From contig NZ_LFXA01000009.1 of NCBI RefSeq assembly GCF_001187435.1, forward strand, positions 124,001 to 188,000: DNA of 64,000 bases. Reading direction: 5' to 3'. Positions 1-9,929 of this stretch are shown here, in pieces. The position numbers were made by a program, and so were the translations under genes. The notes beneath the pieces are model-generated. The model made no database searches, had not been told where the DNA came from, and worked only from the letters and a program-made list of their open reading frames with translations. Source of the DNA: Streptomyces caatingaensis. Its GTDB lineage: Bacteria; Actinomycetota; Actinomycetes; Streptomycetales; Streptomycetaceae. The number at the start of each line of letters is the position of its first letter. Position 1 is the first letter of the stretch.

Positions 1-116
1 GTGAAAGGGCGGGGCGGGGGCACTTCTTCGCCGGTAGGCGCACCGGCGCCCAGGCCGCACCGTCCCCACCGAATCCATCCACTCAACAACAACAACGACA
101 GAGAGCGAGGCACTCC

Positions 117-392
117 ATGAGCGTCACCGTCCGCATCCCCACCATCCTCCGCACCTACACCGCCGGCCGGGCCGAGGTCGTCGCCGAGGGCGGGACTCTC
201 GCCGACGTGATCGCGGACCTGGAGAAGAACCACCCGGGCATCGGGGCCCGCGTCCTCGACGAGGCGGGCAAGCTGCGCCGCTTCGTGAACGTCTACGTCA
301 ACGACGACGACGTCCGCTTCGAGGGCGGCCTGGCCGCACCCACCCCCGACGGCGCGGGAGTGTCGATCATCCCGGCCGTCGCGGGTGGCTGA
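117..392 (+). CDS. MoaD/ThiS family sulfur-carrier protein
   Basis: This is a 91-residue beta-grasp (ubiquitin-like) protein ending in Gly-Gly, the C-terminus that is adenylated and thiocarboxylated in MoaD/ThiS carriers. The end reads IIPAVAGG. An RBS-like gagcgagg lies a few bases before the ATG, and positions 1-116 hold no gene. It probably carries sulfur for cofactor or amino-acid biosynthesis. From my knowledge of Streptomyces gene order, it usually follows threonine synthase and precedes a cold-shock gene and groEL2; the latter two are present here. The exact sulfur acceptor cannot be told from sequence. Confidence 0.88.
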   Translation: MSVTVRIPTILRTYTAGRAEVVAEGGTLADVIADLEKNHPGIGARVLDEAGKLRRFVNVYVNDDDVRFEGGLAAPTPDGAGVSIIPAVAGG

Positions 393-460
393 GCGCGGCC
401 CACGCGCCCCCCAACTCCCCCAACCCCCTTTTCGCAACAAGCCTGTACAAACCGCGGAGC

Positions 461-485
461 ACCCCGTCCCAGAAGCGGACGGGGT
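461..485 (+). terminator. Rho-independent-like hairpin after the MoaD/ThiS gene
   Basis: A perfect 9-bp stem (ACCCCGTCC with GGACGGGGT) closes a 7-base loop about 70 bp after the stop codon. It is the only strong hairpin between this gene and the cold-shock leader. There is no clear T tract, as is common in Streptomyces. Confidence 0.6.
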
Positions 486-836
486 CATTCCGTCTGTTGA
501 ACCGCGATACAGTTGGGGCGTTCCCCCTCCGGTGTCAGAGCCGAACGCATATGAGAACCCGTCAATTTGCACCGGAAATACGTGCGCGAATTGTCGGGAA
601 GGTGCGGTCTGTCCGGCCCGACTTGCCCTGGAACCACCCCAGTTCGCCGGATATCACCGATCGGCGCCGCCGGGATTTCTCGTCCGTCTGACCTGTTGCA
701 GACGGCATCCGTGCAGATACATTCAGCCGCGGTCGACGCGTTCCGGCGCACACCTCTGGGTGTCACAAGGGGTGAGGTCTGACCCGGGTCCGCGAAGTGC
801 GGTCCTGTGCAAGGGCCAGTAATAGGGGAGTTAGGC
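486..836 (+). other. Long leader region of the cold-shock gene, no gene seen
   Basis: About 350 bp precede the cold-shock start. The stretch is less GC-rich than its surroundings and contains only short overlapping frames on both strands, none with convincing codon use. It probably holds the promoter and an untranslated leader, as long structured leaders are typical of csp mRNAs. I could not place a promoter with confidence. Confidence 0.45.
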
Positions 837-1040
837 ATGGCTCAGGGCACCGTCAAGTGGTTCAACGCGGAGAAGGGGTACGGCTTCATCGCGGTCGACG
901 GTGGTGCGGATGTTTTCGTCCACTACAGCGCGATCCAGATGGACGGCTACCGCACCCTGGAGGAGGGGCAGCGAGTCGAGTTCGAGATCTCGCAGGGCCA
1001 GAAGGGACCGCAGGCAGACATGGTGAGGGTGACCGCCTGA
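837..1040 (+). CDS. Cold-shock protein, CspA family
   Basis: This 67-residue single cold-shock domain binds single-stranded nucleic acid and acts as an RNA chaperone. RNP1 is seen as KGYGFI and RNP2 as VFVHY, preceded by the typical GTVKWFN opening. An in-frame GTG lies 30 bp upstream, but ATG 837 is chosen because it gives the standard family N-terminus (MAQGTVKWF) and is preceded by a good RBS, aggggag at 824-830. The gene stands between two hairpins and is probably monocistronic. Confidence 0.95.
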   Translation: MAQGTVKWFNAEKGYGFIAVDGGADVFVHYSAIQMDGYRTLEEGQRVEFEISQGQKGPQADMVRVTA

Positions 1041-1074
1041 CCGCGGCGCATCGACCACCGGATCCTCAGCTTGC

Positions 1075-1109
1075 CGAAGGGCCCGCACCCCGCAGGTGCG
1101 GGCCCTTCG
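1075..1109 (+). terminator. Strong hairpin terminator after cspA
   Basis: A perfect 15-bp GC-rich stem, 1075-1089 paired with 1095-1109, closes a 5-base loop 35 bp after the csp stop codon. It separates the csp transcript from groEL2. Confidence 0.85.
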
Positions 1110-1156
1110 CACACCCGGGGACGCCCCTCCCGCACGGGCGGTTCCGCCGAGGCGGC

Positions 1157-1218
1157 CTTGCACTCTCCAGTGTCGAGTGCTAATCATTGGCTTAGCACTC
1201 TCCGAGTGAGAGTGACAG
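1157..1218 (+). promoter_or_regulatory. Tandem CIRCE elements (HrcA operator) of groEL2
   Basis: The CIRCE consensus is TTAGCACTC-N9-GAGTGCTAA. The first copy, 1157-1183, has arm CTTGCACTC (7/9), a 9-base spacer and a perfect GAGTGCTAA. The second, 1192-1218, has a perfect TTAGCACTC, a 9-base spacer and a degenerate right arm GAGTGACAG. The two perfect inner arms (1175-1183, 1192-1200) also face each other across 8 bases. HrcA repression of groEL through CIRCE is established in Streptomyces; that both copies function here is inferred. Confidence 0.88.
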
Positions 1219-1237
1219 ACTTGTGGACCGTCGGTGA

Positions 1238-2971
<1,734 letters not shown>

Positions 2972-2991
2972 GCCGGGCGTCCACCGCCGGC

Positions 2992-4392
2992 TCACCGGTC
3001 CTGAACCGAGCCGAGGGCGGCATCCCCGTTGTCACGGGGGTGCCGCCCTCGGGCGTTTTCCGCCGGAAACCCGAAGAGGTACGTGACGGCGAAGCCGGCC
3101 GCGTACCCCGCCGCGAGGCCCGCGCCGTAGCCGGCCGCCGCCCGCAGCGGCCCGTGTTCCCCGCTGAGCAGCGGGAACAGGGCCCAGCCCGAGGGGCCGA
3201 TGGCGGTGGCGCCGATCGCCCCGCCGAGCTGTTCGAGCAGCCCCAGGAGGCCGCCGCCGACCGCGCCGCCGACGCAGGCCGTCACGAACGGGCGGCCCAG
3301 CGGCAGCGACACCCCGTAGATCAACGGCTCGCCGATGCCCAGCAGACCCGCCGGGAGCGCCGAGCGGACCGTCCGGCGGACGGCCGCGTCCCGGCCCACC
3401 CGTACGTACACCGCCAGCGCCGCGCCGACCTGGCCCGCGCCGGCCGTCGCCAGCAGGGGCAGGAGGACGGTGGAGCCCTGCTCGGTGATCAGGGTGGTGT
3501 GCACCGGGATCAGGGCCTGGTGCAGGCCCAGCATGACCAGCGGCAGGAACAGCCCGCCGAGCACCAGTCCGGCGGCCGCGCCGCCCTCGGCCGGCAGCCG
3601 GTCCGCGAACCGCCCGACGGCGGCGGCCACTTCGCCCGCCGGCCACATCAGCCCGTAGAGCGCGACCAGCCCCGCGAGCAGGATCGTGACCGTTGGGACG
3701 AGGAGGACGCCGACCGCCTCGGGGACGAGGCGCCGGCACGCCTTCTCCGCGTACACGGCGACCAGCGCCGCGGCGAGGGCGCCGAGCACACCGCCCTGCC
3801 CGGGTCTCAACTGCCCCGTCACCGTGTGCACCTGGGTCACCCCGGGCCAGACCGTGACCGCGGCCGCCGCGCCGCCGAGGACGGGGGTTCCGCCGAACTC
3901 CTTCGCCGTGTTGTACCCGACGAACACCGCGATCAGCGCCATGAAGCCGGCCGCCGTGGCGGTGAACGCCGTGGTGAGCGCGGGCAGTTGGCGCAGGTTG
4001 GCGAGCAGGCCCGCAAGTCCGGCGATGACGCCGCAGCCGGTCAGGGCGGGGATGAGGGGGACGAAGATCTGGGCGACGCGGCGCAGGGCGAGCTTGCCGG
4101 GGGTGGCGTTGCGGGCCTTCCGCCCGGCGCGGAGCGCGTCCGCCCGGCGGAGCTCTTCGAGGTCGGCCGCGACCCGGGCGACGGCCCCCGGCCCGAGGAC
4201 GACCTGACAGGTGTCGCCGTCGACGACCAGTCCGAGGACGCCGGGGAGGGCGCGGACGCCGGGGGCGCGGAGGGCGGTGGGGTCGTGGAGGGCGATGCGG
4301 AGGCGGGTCATGCAGGTGGTGGCGGAGGCGATGTTGGAGGGACCGCCGAGGAGGGGGAGGAGGGCGGTGGCGAGGTGGTCGGTGGGTGCCAT
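2992..4392 (-). CDS. PTS EIIBC sugar permease, N-acetylmuramate type
   Basis: A 466-residue membrane permease with an N-terminal EIIB domain and a C-terminal EIIC domain of about ten membrane segments. The phosphorylated cysteine is Cys27 in TTCMTRLRI. EIIC shows the substrate-binding GIGEPLIYGV motif. It imports and phosphorylates a sugar; the neighbouring etherase gene murQ points to N-acetylmuramic acid. No EIIA domain is fused, so phosphate must come from an EIIA encoded elsewhere. ATG 4392 is chosen because EIIB begins there. The last roughly 20 residues (ARGRHPRDNG onward) are hydrophilic and overlap a terminator, so the functional protein probably ends earlier. Confidence 0.9.
   Translation of the reverse strand: MAPTDHLATALLPLLGGPSNIASATTCMTRLRIALHDPTALRAPGVRALPGVLGLVVDGDTCQVVLGPGAVARVAADLEELRRADALRAGRKARNATPGKLALRRVAQIFVPLIPALTGCGVIAGLAGLLANLRQLPALTTAFTATAAGFMALIAVFVGYNTAKEFGGTPVLGGAAAAVTVWPGVTQVHTVTGQLRPGQGGVLGALAAALVAVYAEKACRRLVPEAVGVLLVPTVTILLAGLVALYGLMWPAGEVAAAVGRFADRLPAEGGAAAGLVLGGLFLPLVMLGLHQALIPVHTTLITEQGSTVLLPLLATAGAGQVGAALAVYVRVGRDAAVRRTVRSALPAGLLGIGEPLIYGVSLPLGRPFVTACVGGAVGGGLLGLLEQLGGAIGATAIGPSGWALFPLLSGEHGPLRAAAGYGAGLAAGYAAGFAVTYLFGFPAENARGRHPRDNGDAALGSVQDR
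3011..3052. terminator. Bidirectional terminator between groEL2 and the PTS gene
   Basis: A near-perfect 17-bp stem (3011-3027 with 3036-3052, one G-T pair) has an 8-base loop and is followed on the plus strand by gggcgtttt. It lies just after groEL2. On the other strand it falls inside the last codons of the PTS gene, whose stop is at 2992-2994, so the PTS C-terminal tail is encoded by the hairpin. Confidence 0.85.
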
Positions 4393-4469
4393 GGGGTTTT
4401 TCCTTTCCCCGCTCCGCCCCTTCCCGTAACCGGGAGCCGCCCCGGACCCCGCGGCGCGGCCGCGCCGCC

Positions 4470-5447
4470 TCAGTCCCCGGACCCCCCGGAGGGCCCACTC
4501 CCCGGGCGGGCCGGATCCCGCGCCGCCTCCAGCGCGGTGCGCAGATGGCCGTCCGCCTCCGTCAGCAGCCGTCCCGCCGTCGCTCCGTCCACCCCGCTCA
4601 GCAGCACCAGGATCGCGGTCTTCACCTCGCCGCCCGCCTCCTCCAGCGCCGCCTCCACCTCCGCGTCCCCGGCCCCCGTCGCCTGGGCGACGATCCGCCG
4701 GGCGCGGGCGCGCAGCTTGTCGTTGGAGGCGCGCAGGTCGACCATCAGGTTTCCGTAGGTCTTGCCGAGGCGGATCATCGTGATGGTCGAGATCATGTTG
4801 AGGACGAGCTTCTGGGCGGTGCCGGCCTTCAACCGGGTGGAACCGGTGATCAGTTCGGGGCCCACGACCACCTCGATCGCGTGCTCCGCCGCCGCCCCCA
4901 GCGCCGACCCCGCGTTGCACGACAGCCCGACCGTCAGCGCCCCGGCCCGCCGCGCGTGCGCGACGGCCCCCACCGCGTACGGCGTGCGCCCGGACGCGGA
5001 GACGCCGACGACCGTGTCGTGCGCCGTGAGGCCGAGGGCGGTGAGGTCGGCGGCCGCCGCGTCCGCCCGGTCCTCCGCCCCCTCGACCGCGGTGACCAGC
5101 GCCTCGGGGCCGCCCGCGACGAGCCCGACCACCTGCCCCGGGGCGGTGGCGAAGGTCGGCGGGCACTCGCTCGCGTCCAGCACGCCGAGCCGGCCGGCCG
5201 TGCCGGCGCCCGCGTAGACCAGCCGGCCGCCGCGGGCCATCCGCCCGGCGACGGCGTCGATCGCGGCGGCGATCCGGGGGAGCTGCCCGGCGACGGCCCC
5301 GGCGACCGTCGCGTCGTCGGCGTTCATCAGGCGGGCGATGGCGAGGGTCGGGAGCCGGTCGAGGTCCGCGAGTTCGGGGCGGAACGCCTCGGTGGTCAGC
5401 GTCGCGAGGTGGGCGCGGAGGGCCGCGAAGGCGGCGGTGGACGTCAT
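4470..5447 (-). CDS. murQ: N-acetylmuramic acid 6-phosphate etherase
   Basis: MurQ cleaves the lactyl ether of MurNAc 6-phosphate, giving GlcNAc 6-phosphate and lactate in cell-wall recycling. The 325-residue protein has the SIS fold. The motif AGTAGRLGVLDASECPPTF carries the conserved Glu94, and GVSASGRTPY and STRLKAGTAQK follow. Its ATG overlaps the regulator's stop as ATGA, implying coupled translation, and the PTS gene follows after 77 bp. Substrate uptake and first catabolic step therefore sit in one operon. Confidence 0.95.
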   Translation of the reverse strand: MTSTAAFAALRAHLATLTTEAFRPELADLDRLPTLAIARLMNADDATVAGAVAGQLPRIAAAIDAVAGRMARGGRLVYAGAGTAGRLGVLDASECPPTFATAPGQVVGLVAGGPEALVTAVEGAEDRADAAAADLTALGLTAHDTVVGVSASGRTPYAVGAVAHARRAGALTVGLSCNAGSALGAAAEHAIEVVVGPELITGSTRLKAGTAQKLVLNMISTITMIRLGKTYGNLMVDLRASNDKLRARARRIVAQATGAGDAEVEAALEEAGGEVKTAILVLLSGVDGATAGRLLTEADGHLRTALEAARDPARPGSGPSGGSGD

Positions 5448-6400
5448 CGGTGATCCTCTGCCGGGTCGTGCGGGCCGTGGCGGTGGGCGAGCGCCTCGTA
5501 GGAGGCGGACAGGGCGGGGGCGGCGCGGTCGTACGTCCGCTGCGCCACGCCGACGAACAGGCAGTCCACGACGAGGAGCTGGCTCGTCCGGCTGGACATC
5601 GCCGCCGGGCGCAGCTCGCTCTCCCGCGCGGAGGCCGTGGTCAGGACGTGGTCGGCGTACTGCCCTATCCCGCCGTCCGGCCGGCCGGTGACCGCGATCG
5701 TGGTGGCGCCGCGGTCGAAGGCGACGCGCAGCGGTTCGATGACGTCCGTCGTGGCGCCGGAGTGGCTGATGGCGAGGGCCACGTCGCCGGAGCGGAGCTG
5801 GACGGCGGTGGTGACGGCCAGGTGGGGGTCGGCGGGGGCGTGCGCGATGAGCCCGATCCGCAGCAGCTTCTGGACGAGGTCCTGGCCGACGAGGTGGGAG
5901 GCGCCGACGCCGTAGACGTCGATGCGGCGGGCCGCCGCGAGCGCGGCCACGGCCGCCTCCAGGGCCGTGGTGTCGAGGGCGGCGGCCGTGTCGGCCAGGC
6001 AGCGCGCCTCCTCGTGCGCGAGCTTGGCGACGACCTGCGCCAGCGGGTCGTCCACCGTGATGTCCGGGGTGACGGCCGGGGCCCGGCCGGCCGCCTGCTC
6101 GGCGGCGAGCGCGGCGAGGGCGAGGCGCAGGTGGCGGTAGCCCGGGTAGCCCAGGACGCGGGCGGTGCGCACGACGGTGGCCTCGCTCGTGCCGGTGTGC
6201 TCGGCGAGGGCCGTGACGGTGAGCGCGGCGGCGCCGGCCGGGTCGCCCACCAGGGCCTCCGCGACGCGCTGCATGGAGCGCGTCATGGACGGGGCGAGCG
6301 TGCGGACCTTGGCCGCGAGGGCGGCCGGGGGCGGGAGCACGGGGGGCCGCCGCGGCGGGCGGAGCGGAGCTTCGGCGCTTTCCTTCGGATCGCGGCTCAC
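5444..6400 (-). CDS. RpiR/MurR family transcriptional regulator
   Basis: A 318-residue RpiR-type protein with an N-terminal HTH_6 domain (residues about 30-105, containing TSEATVVRTARVLGYPGYRHLR) and a C-terminal SIS sugar-phosphate domain (GVGASHLVGQDLVQKL, AISHSGATTDVIEPL). It probably senses MurNAc 6-phosphate and controls the murQ-PTS operon it heads. GTG 6400 is chosen because it gives the N-terminus MSRDPKE; longer frames run into the divergent gene. Its stop overlaps the murQ start by four bases. Confidence 0.9.
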   Translation of the reverse strand: MSRDPKESAEAPLRPPRRPPVLPPPAALAAKVRTLAPSMTRSMQRVAEALVGDPAGAAALTVTALAEHTGTSEATVVRTARVLGYPGYRHLRLALAALAAEQAAGRAPAVTPDITVDDPLAQVVAKLAHEEARCLADTAAALDTTALEAAVAALAAARRIDVYGVGASHLVGQDLVQKLLRIGLIAHAPADPHLAVTTAVQLRSGDVALAISHSGATTDVIEPLRVAFDRGATTIAVTGRPDGGIGQYADHVLTTASARESELRPAAMSSRTSQLLVVDCLFVGVAQRTYDRAAPALSASYEALAHRHGPHDPAEDHR

Positions 6401-6404
6401 ACCG

Positions 6405-6419
6405 TGAAAGGTATTTTCG
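6405..6419. promoter_or_regulatory. Candidate RpiR operator
   Basis: An imperfect palindrome TGAAA-GGTAT-TTTCG stands 5 bp upstream of the rpiR start, in the short gap to the divergent gene at 6455. TGAAA-N5-TTTCA-like sites are common for this family. The assignment rests only on position and shape. Confidence 0.4.
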
Positions 6420-6454
6420 GCCCCGTGTGCCGTCAACCTCCGTGGTCCCGGACA

Positions 6455-6826
6455 ATGGAGCACATGGAGCTCGAACAAGCACTGCACGCGGCCCGGGCGC
6501 TCGTCCTCGCCGACCTGACCGCCGGGCGCGTGGCCGAGCCGGACGTCGTCTCGCTGGTCGAGGACGCGGTGGCGGCGCGGCGGTGGTGGGTCGAGCAGTG
6601 GCCGGAGGGCGTCGGCTTCGTGGCCGGGCTCATCGCCCAGGACGTCCAGGACGCGCTGCTGGAACGGCACGGCCGCTGGCCGCTCTGCCCCGTCTGCGTC
6701 GACTCCGGTGATCCGCATGCGCTGGAGGTCGAACCCGAGCTGGGGCCCGACCCGCACTGGGCCTGCACCAAGCAGGCGGTGCTGGTGGCGCCGGTGGGGC
6801 AACTGGGGTCGGCGCTGGGCGCGTGA
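6455..6826 (+). CDS. Conserved hypothetical protein with Cys motif
   Basis: A 123-residue acidic protein that I cannot assign to a characterised family. The first 75 residues look helical. The C-terminal part has CPVC followed later by a histidine and WAC, which could bind a metal. A second ATG at 6464 is possible. It is divergent from rpiR and overlaps the DUF4031 gene by GTGA, so the two are co-translated and probably functionally linked. Confidence 0.75.
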   Translation: MEHMELEQALHAARALVLADLTAGRVAEPDVVSLVEDAVAARRWWVEQWPEGVGFVAGLIAQDVQDALLERHGRWPLCPVCVDSGDPHALEVEPELGPDPHWACTKQAVLVAPVGQLGSALGA

Positions 6827-7089
6827 CCCTCTACATCGACCCGCCGATGTGGCCCGGCCACGGGCGGATGTGGTCGCACCTGGTGAGCGATGTGAGCTTC
6901 GAGGAGCTGCACGCGTTCGCCGCGCGGATGGGCCTGCCGGGGCGGGCGTTCGACGGTGACCACTACGACGTGGCCGAGGGGGCGTACGGGGAGGCGGTGC
7001 GGTTGGGGGCGGTGGAGGTGAGCAGCCGGGAGGTGGTGCGGCTGCTGTGGGGGGCGGGGTTGCGGAGGCGCAAGCGGCGCCGTTCGTAA
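6823..7089 (+). CDS. DUF4031 domain protein
   Basis: An 88-residue protein matching the DUF4031 pattern: an opening YIDPPMWPGHGRMWSHLVSD, then FEELHAFAARMGLPGRAFDGD and HYDV. The biochemical role of the family is unknown. The GTG start overlaps the upstream stop (GTGA). The last ten residues are very basic (RRRKRRRS), which could contact nucleic acid. No gene follows until 7189. Confidence 0.85.
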   Translation: MTLYIDPPMWPGHGRMWSHLVSDVSFEELHAFAARMGLPGRAFDGDHYDVAEGAYGEAVRLGAVEVSSREVVRLLWGAGLRRRKRRRS

Positions 7090-7188
7090 GGGTGTTGCTC
7101 CCCGACCCGTCTCCGGTCCGTCTCCGCCGTGTCCCCGCCGTGGCCCCGGGGCGTCACCGCCGTGGCTCCGCCTCCCTCCGCTCCGTCC

Positions 7189-7842
7189 TCACGTCGTCAG
7201 CAGGGACAGCTCCGTCGTGAGGTTGTGGCGCGCCGTGCGCTCCCAGCGCTCGTGGCCCAGCGGGGTGCGGAACAGCCGTGGCAGGGCGAGCAGTTGGCGC
7301 AGCACCTCCGCCCGGCCCGCGCGGAATGTCTCGTTCGGCACGAAGCCGTACTCCTGGCGCACCTCCGCCGCGTACGCCGCGTACGCCTCCGGCGGTCCGC
7401 CGAGGACGGCGAGGTCCGCGTCGCACAGCACCTCGCCGTTGCGGTCGCCGGGCGGCGGGTCGTGGTCGATCGTCACCAGGACGAGCCGGGCGACCTCCGC
7501 CGTACGGGCGGCGGGGGCGCCGAGTTCGGTGAGGGCGCGCGTCGCCAGGCGCGCGCTGCGCTCCTCGTTGGTGGAGCGCTCGGGGAGGTAGACCGCGTCG
7601 TGGAACCAGGCGGCGAGGCGGACGGCCACCGGGTCCTCGGCGTGGCCGGCCAGTTCGTCCACCCGGTCGAGGACGGCGGTCAGATGGGCGACCGTGTGGT
7701 AGCGGCGCTGCGGTTCGGACCAGCGCTTGAGGAGTTCGTCGGCGTACGGGCCGGGGTCCGGTGCGTCCGTGTCCCGGGCCGCGCGGACCGTCCGTGTCCA
7801 GCGCTCCTGGAGGGTGAGGGCCATGAGGTCATTGTGGGCCAC
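7189..7842 (-). CDS. HD-domain metal-dependent phosphohydrolase-like protein
   Basis: A 217-residue HD-superfamily protein. Likely metal ligands are in RRYHTVAHL, AAWFHDAVY (the HD pair) and CDADLAVLG. Members without a fused domain are usually annotated only as predicted phosphohydrolases; the substrate is unknown. GTG 7842 is preferred over ATG 7824 because GAGGAA lies 5-7 bases upstream, while the ATG has no RBS. It is divergent from cutC with only 37 bp between start codons, so the promoters overlap. Confidence 0.82.
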   Translation of the reverse strand: MAHNDLMALTLQERWTRTVRAARDTDAPDPGPYADELLKRWSEPQRRYHTVAHLTAVLDRVDELAGHAEDPVAVRLAAWFHDAVYLPERSTNEERSARLATRALTELGAPAARTAEVARLVLVTIDHDPPPGDRNGEVLCDADLAVLGGPPEAYAAYAAEVRQEYGFVPNETFRAGRAEVLRQLLALPRLFRTPLGHERWERTARHNLTTELSLLTT

Positions 7843-7879
7843 GCTTCCTCGGCGGGGACGGGTGTGGCACCCTGGTTAC

Positions 7880-8572
7880 ATGTCTAGACCAATTCTCGAG
7901 GTAATCGCGCTCGGCCCGGAGGACGCGGCGGCGGCACAGGCCGGAGGGGCGGACCGGCTGGAACTGGTCAGCGACATGGCCGCGGACGGGCTGACCCCGG
8001 CGGTCGAGACGTTCGCCCGCGTGCGGGCGGCCTGCGACCTGCCCGTCCGCGTGATGCTGCGGGCCTCCAACGACTTCTCCGCCGGCGGCGCGGCCGGCAT
8101 CGACGCGCTGTGCGCGACGGCCGAGGCGCTGCGCGCGGAGGGCGCGTCCGAGTACGTCCTCGGCTTCCTCGACGAGGACGGACGGGCGGACGTCGCGGCC
8201 GTGGCGGCGGTCGTGGCGGTGCTCGGGGCGGACGCGCGGTGGACGTTCCACCGGGCGATCGACCGGGCGGCGGACCGGGACGCGGTGCGGGAGCAGCTGG
8301 CGGGGCAGCCGGGGCTGGACACGTATCTGACGGCCGGTTCGGCGTCGGGGGTCGAGGACGGGTTGGGGACGCTGGTGGCGGAGGCGGGACGGAGGGTTTC
8401 CGGGCCGCGGATTCTGGTGGGGGGTGGTCTGGCTCTCCAGCACGTGCCCGTGCTGTTGGCCGCCGGGATCGACGGCTTCCATATCGGGAGTGCGGCGCGG
8501 CCGGGGGGCTGGGAGGCGGCGGTGGACGCGGGGGCGGTGGGGGTGTGGCGGCAGGCGCTGGACGGCGCCTAG
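7880..8572 (+). CDS. cutC: CutC family protein
   Basis: A 230-residue TIM-barrel protein of the CutC family. It shows LEVIALGPEDAAAAQAGGADRLELV, the signature VRVMLR, TFHRAID and ILVGGGL near the C-terminus. The family was first linked to copper homeostasis in E. coli; that role is disputed and nothing here confirms it. The ATG follows a divergent gap shared with the HD gene. The gene ends at a large hairpin that also terminates the convergent MFS gene. Confidence 0.9.
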   Translation: MSRPILEVIALGPEDAAAAQAGGADRLELVSDMAADGLTPAVETFARVRAACDLPVRVMLRASNDFSAGGAAGIDALCATAEALRAEGASEYVLGFLDEDGRADVAAVAAVVAVLGADARWTFHRAIDRAADRDAVREQLAGQPGLDTYLTAGSASGVEDGLGTLVAEAGRRVSGPRILVGGGLALQHVPVLLAAGIDGFHIGSAARPGGWEAAVDAGAVGVWRQALDGA

Positions 8573-8578
8573 GGAGAC

Positions 8579-8632
8579 GCCCCAGCCCCTCCCCCAGAGG
8601 GGGGTGCCCCCCTCTGGGGGAGGGGCTGGGGC
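8579..8632. terminator. Perfect 26-bp-arm inverted repeat between cutC and the MFS gene
   Basis: Arms 8579-8604 and 8607-8632 are exact reverse complements with a 2-base centre, made of runs of C and G around CTCTGGGGG. It begins 7 bp after the cutC stop and ends 8 bp before the MFS stop, so it can terminate both genes. A related half-element occurs at 31258-31290. Confidence 0.85.
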
Positions 8633-8639
8633 AAACCCC

Positions 8640-9836
8640 CTACACGCGCGCCCCCGCCCGCGCGCCCTTGCGCGCTACCGTTCGCCCGGCGCGGGCCGGA
8701 CCCGTCGTGGCGGTGGCCGCGGAGATCGCCCAGGCGACGAGCGCGAGACCCGCCGAGACGGCGGGGAACCAGCGGTCGCCGAGCAGGGCCATGGCGCCGC
8801 TCCCCACACCCCCCGCCGACGCGACCCCGAGGTAGAGGGCGCTGCTGTTGAGCGAGATGAGCAGCGGCGCGTTCGGCGGGTCGATGGACGCCATCCGGTG
8901 CGGGAGCGCGACGCTCACGGCCCAGCCCGTCAGCGGGCAGGCGGCGGCGTAGACGAGGGCTCCGGGCAGGCTGCGGGAGAGCCAGGGGAGCGCGGCCAGC
9001 ACCAGCCCGGTGAGGGCGCTGCCCGCGAGGAGGACCGTCCGCACCCCCAGGCGGTCCACCAGCCGTCCGCCCAGCCAGCTGCCGGCGACCGACGCGACGC
9101 CGGTGACGAGGAGCACGAGGCTGAGGCGGCCCTGGTCGCCGCCGGTGGCGGGGCGGAGGGCCGTCGCGAGGTAGATGTAGACGGAGTTGAGGGCGAGGAA
9201 GAAGACGAGGGTCGTGGCGAAGCCGGCCACCACCCGGCGGTCGCGCAGCGGCGCGAGCCGGTCCCGCAGGCCGGGCGCCCCGGCCGCCGGCGCGGGCAGC
9301 CCGCGCATCAGCAGGGCGAGGCCCGCGAACGCGGCGACGCCGAGGGCCACGACGAGCCACATCGTCCAGCGCCAGTCCGCGCGCCCGAGGTAGGCGCCGA
9401 GCGGGACGCCGAGGGCCGTGGCCACGGTCATGCCGCCGAGGACGGTGGCGAGGGCCCGTCCGCGCCGCTCCGGCGGGACGAGGCCGGTGGCGACGGCGGA
9501 GGCGGTGGGGGTGTAGAGCGCGGCGCCGGCCGCGGCGAGGACCCGGGTGGCGAGGAGGGTGCCGTAGTCGGGGGCGAGCGCGCTGAGCGCGTTGGCGGCG
9601 GTGAAGAGCCCCATCGCGGTGAGGAGCAGCCGCCGCCGGTCCCAGCGCGCGGTCGCCGTGGCCAGGACGGGCGCGAGCAGCGCGTAGGCGAGGGCGAAGA
9701 CGGAGACCAGCTGGCCGGCCGCCGGGACGGGGACGTCGAGGTCGGCGGCGATGCCGTCGAGGATCCCGGCCATGACCATGGAGTCGGTGCCGACGGCGAA
9801 CGTACCGAGGGCGAGCAGGAGCAGACGCGGACGCAC
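8640..9836 (-). CDS. MFS transporter, DHA1 type
   Basis: A 398-residue major facilitator protein with about 12 membrane segments. The loop motif DRRRLLLTAMGL follows segment 2, and VPPERRGRALATVLGGMTVA marks segment 5, typical of drug:proton antiporters. It probably exports a small toxic compound. GTG 9836 has GAAGGG at a suitable distance. It is divergent from an ArsR-type repressor gene, with the presumed operator between them, so it is probably derepressed by its substrate or a metal. Confidence 0.85.
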   Translation of the reverse strand: MRPRLLLLALGTFAVGTDSMVMAGILDGIAADLDVPVPAAGQLVSVFALAYALLAPVLATATARWDRRRLLLTAMGLFTAANALSALAPDYGTLLATRVLAAAGAALYTPTASAVATGLVPPERRGRALATVLGGMTVATALGVPLGAYLGRADWRWTMWLVVALGVAAFAGLALLMRGLPAPAAGAPGLRDRLAPLRDRRVVAGFATTLVFFLALNSVYIYLATALRPATGGDQGRLSLVLLVTGVASVAGSWLGGRLVDRLGVRTVLLAGSALTGLVLAALPWLSRSLPGALVYAAACPLTGWAVSVALPHRMASIDPPNAPLLISLNSSALYLGVASAGGVGSGAMALLGDRWFPAVSAGLALVAWAISAATATTGPARAGRTVARKGARAGARV

Positions 9837-9874
9837 GGGTGCCCTTCGAGGGTGAGAGGTAGGGTTGGACGCAC

Positions 9875-9910
9875 GTCAAACAATAGGGATTGTTGGGCGA
9901 TCGTCAAACA
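9875..9910. promoter_or_regulatory. Candidate ArsR operator between arsR and the MFS gene
   Basis: The divergent gap (93 bp) holds a perfect inverted repeat AACAAT-AGGG-ATTGTT at 9879-9894 and a direct repeat GTCAAACA at 9875-9882 and 9903-9910. This AT-richer stretch differs from the surroundings and is where a repressor of both genes would bind. Confidence 0.6.
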
Positions 9911-9929
9911 GTTCCGGAAGGGAGGGTCT

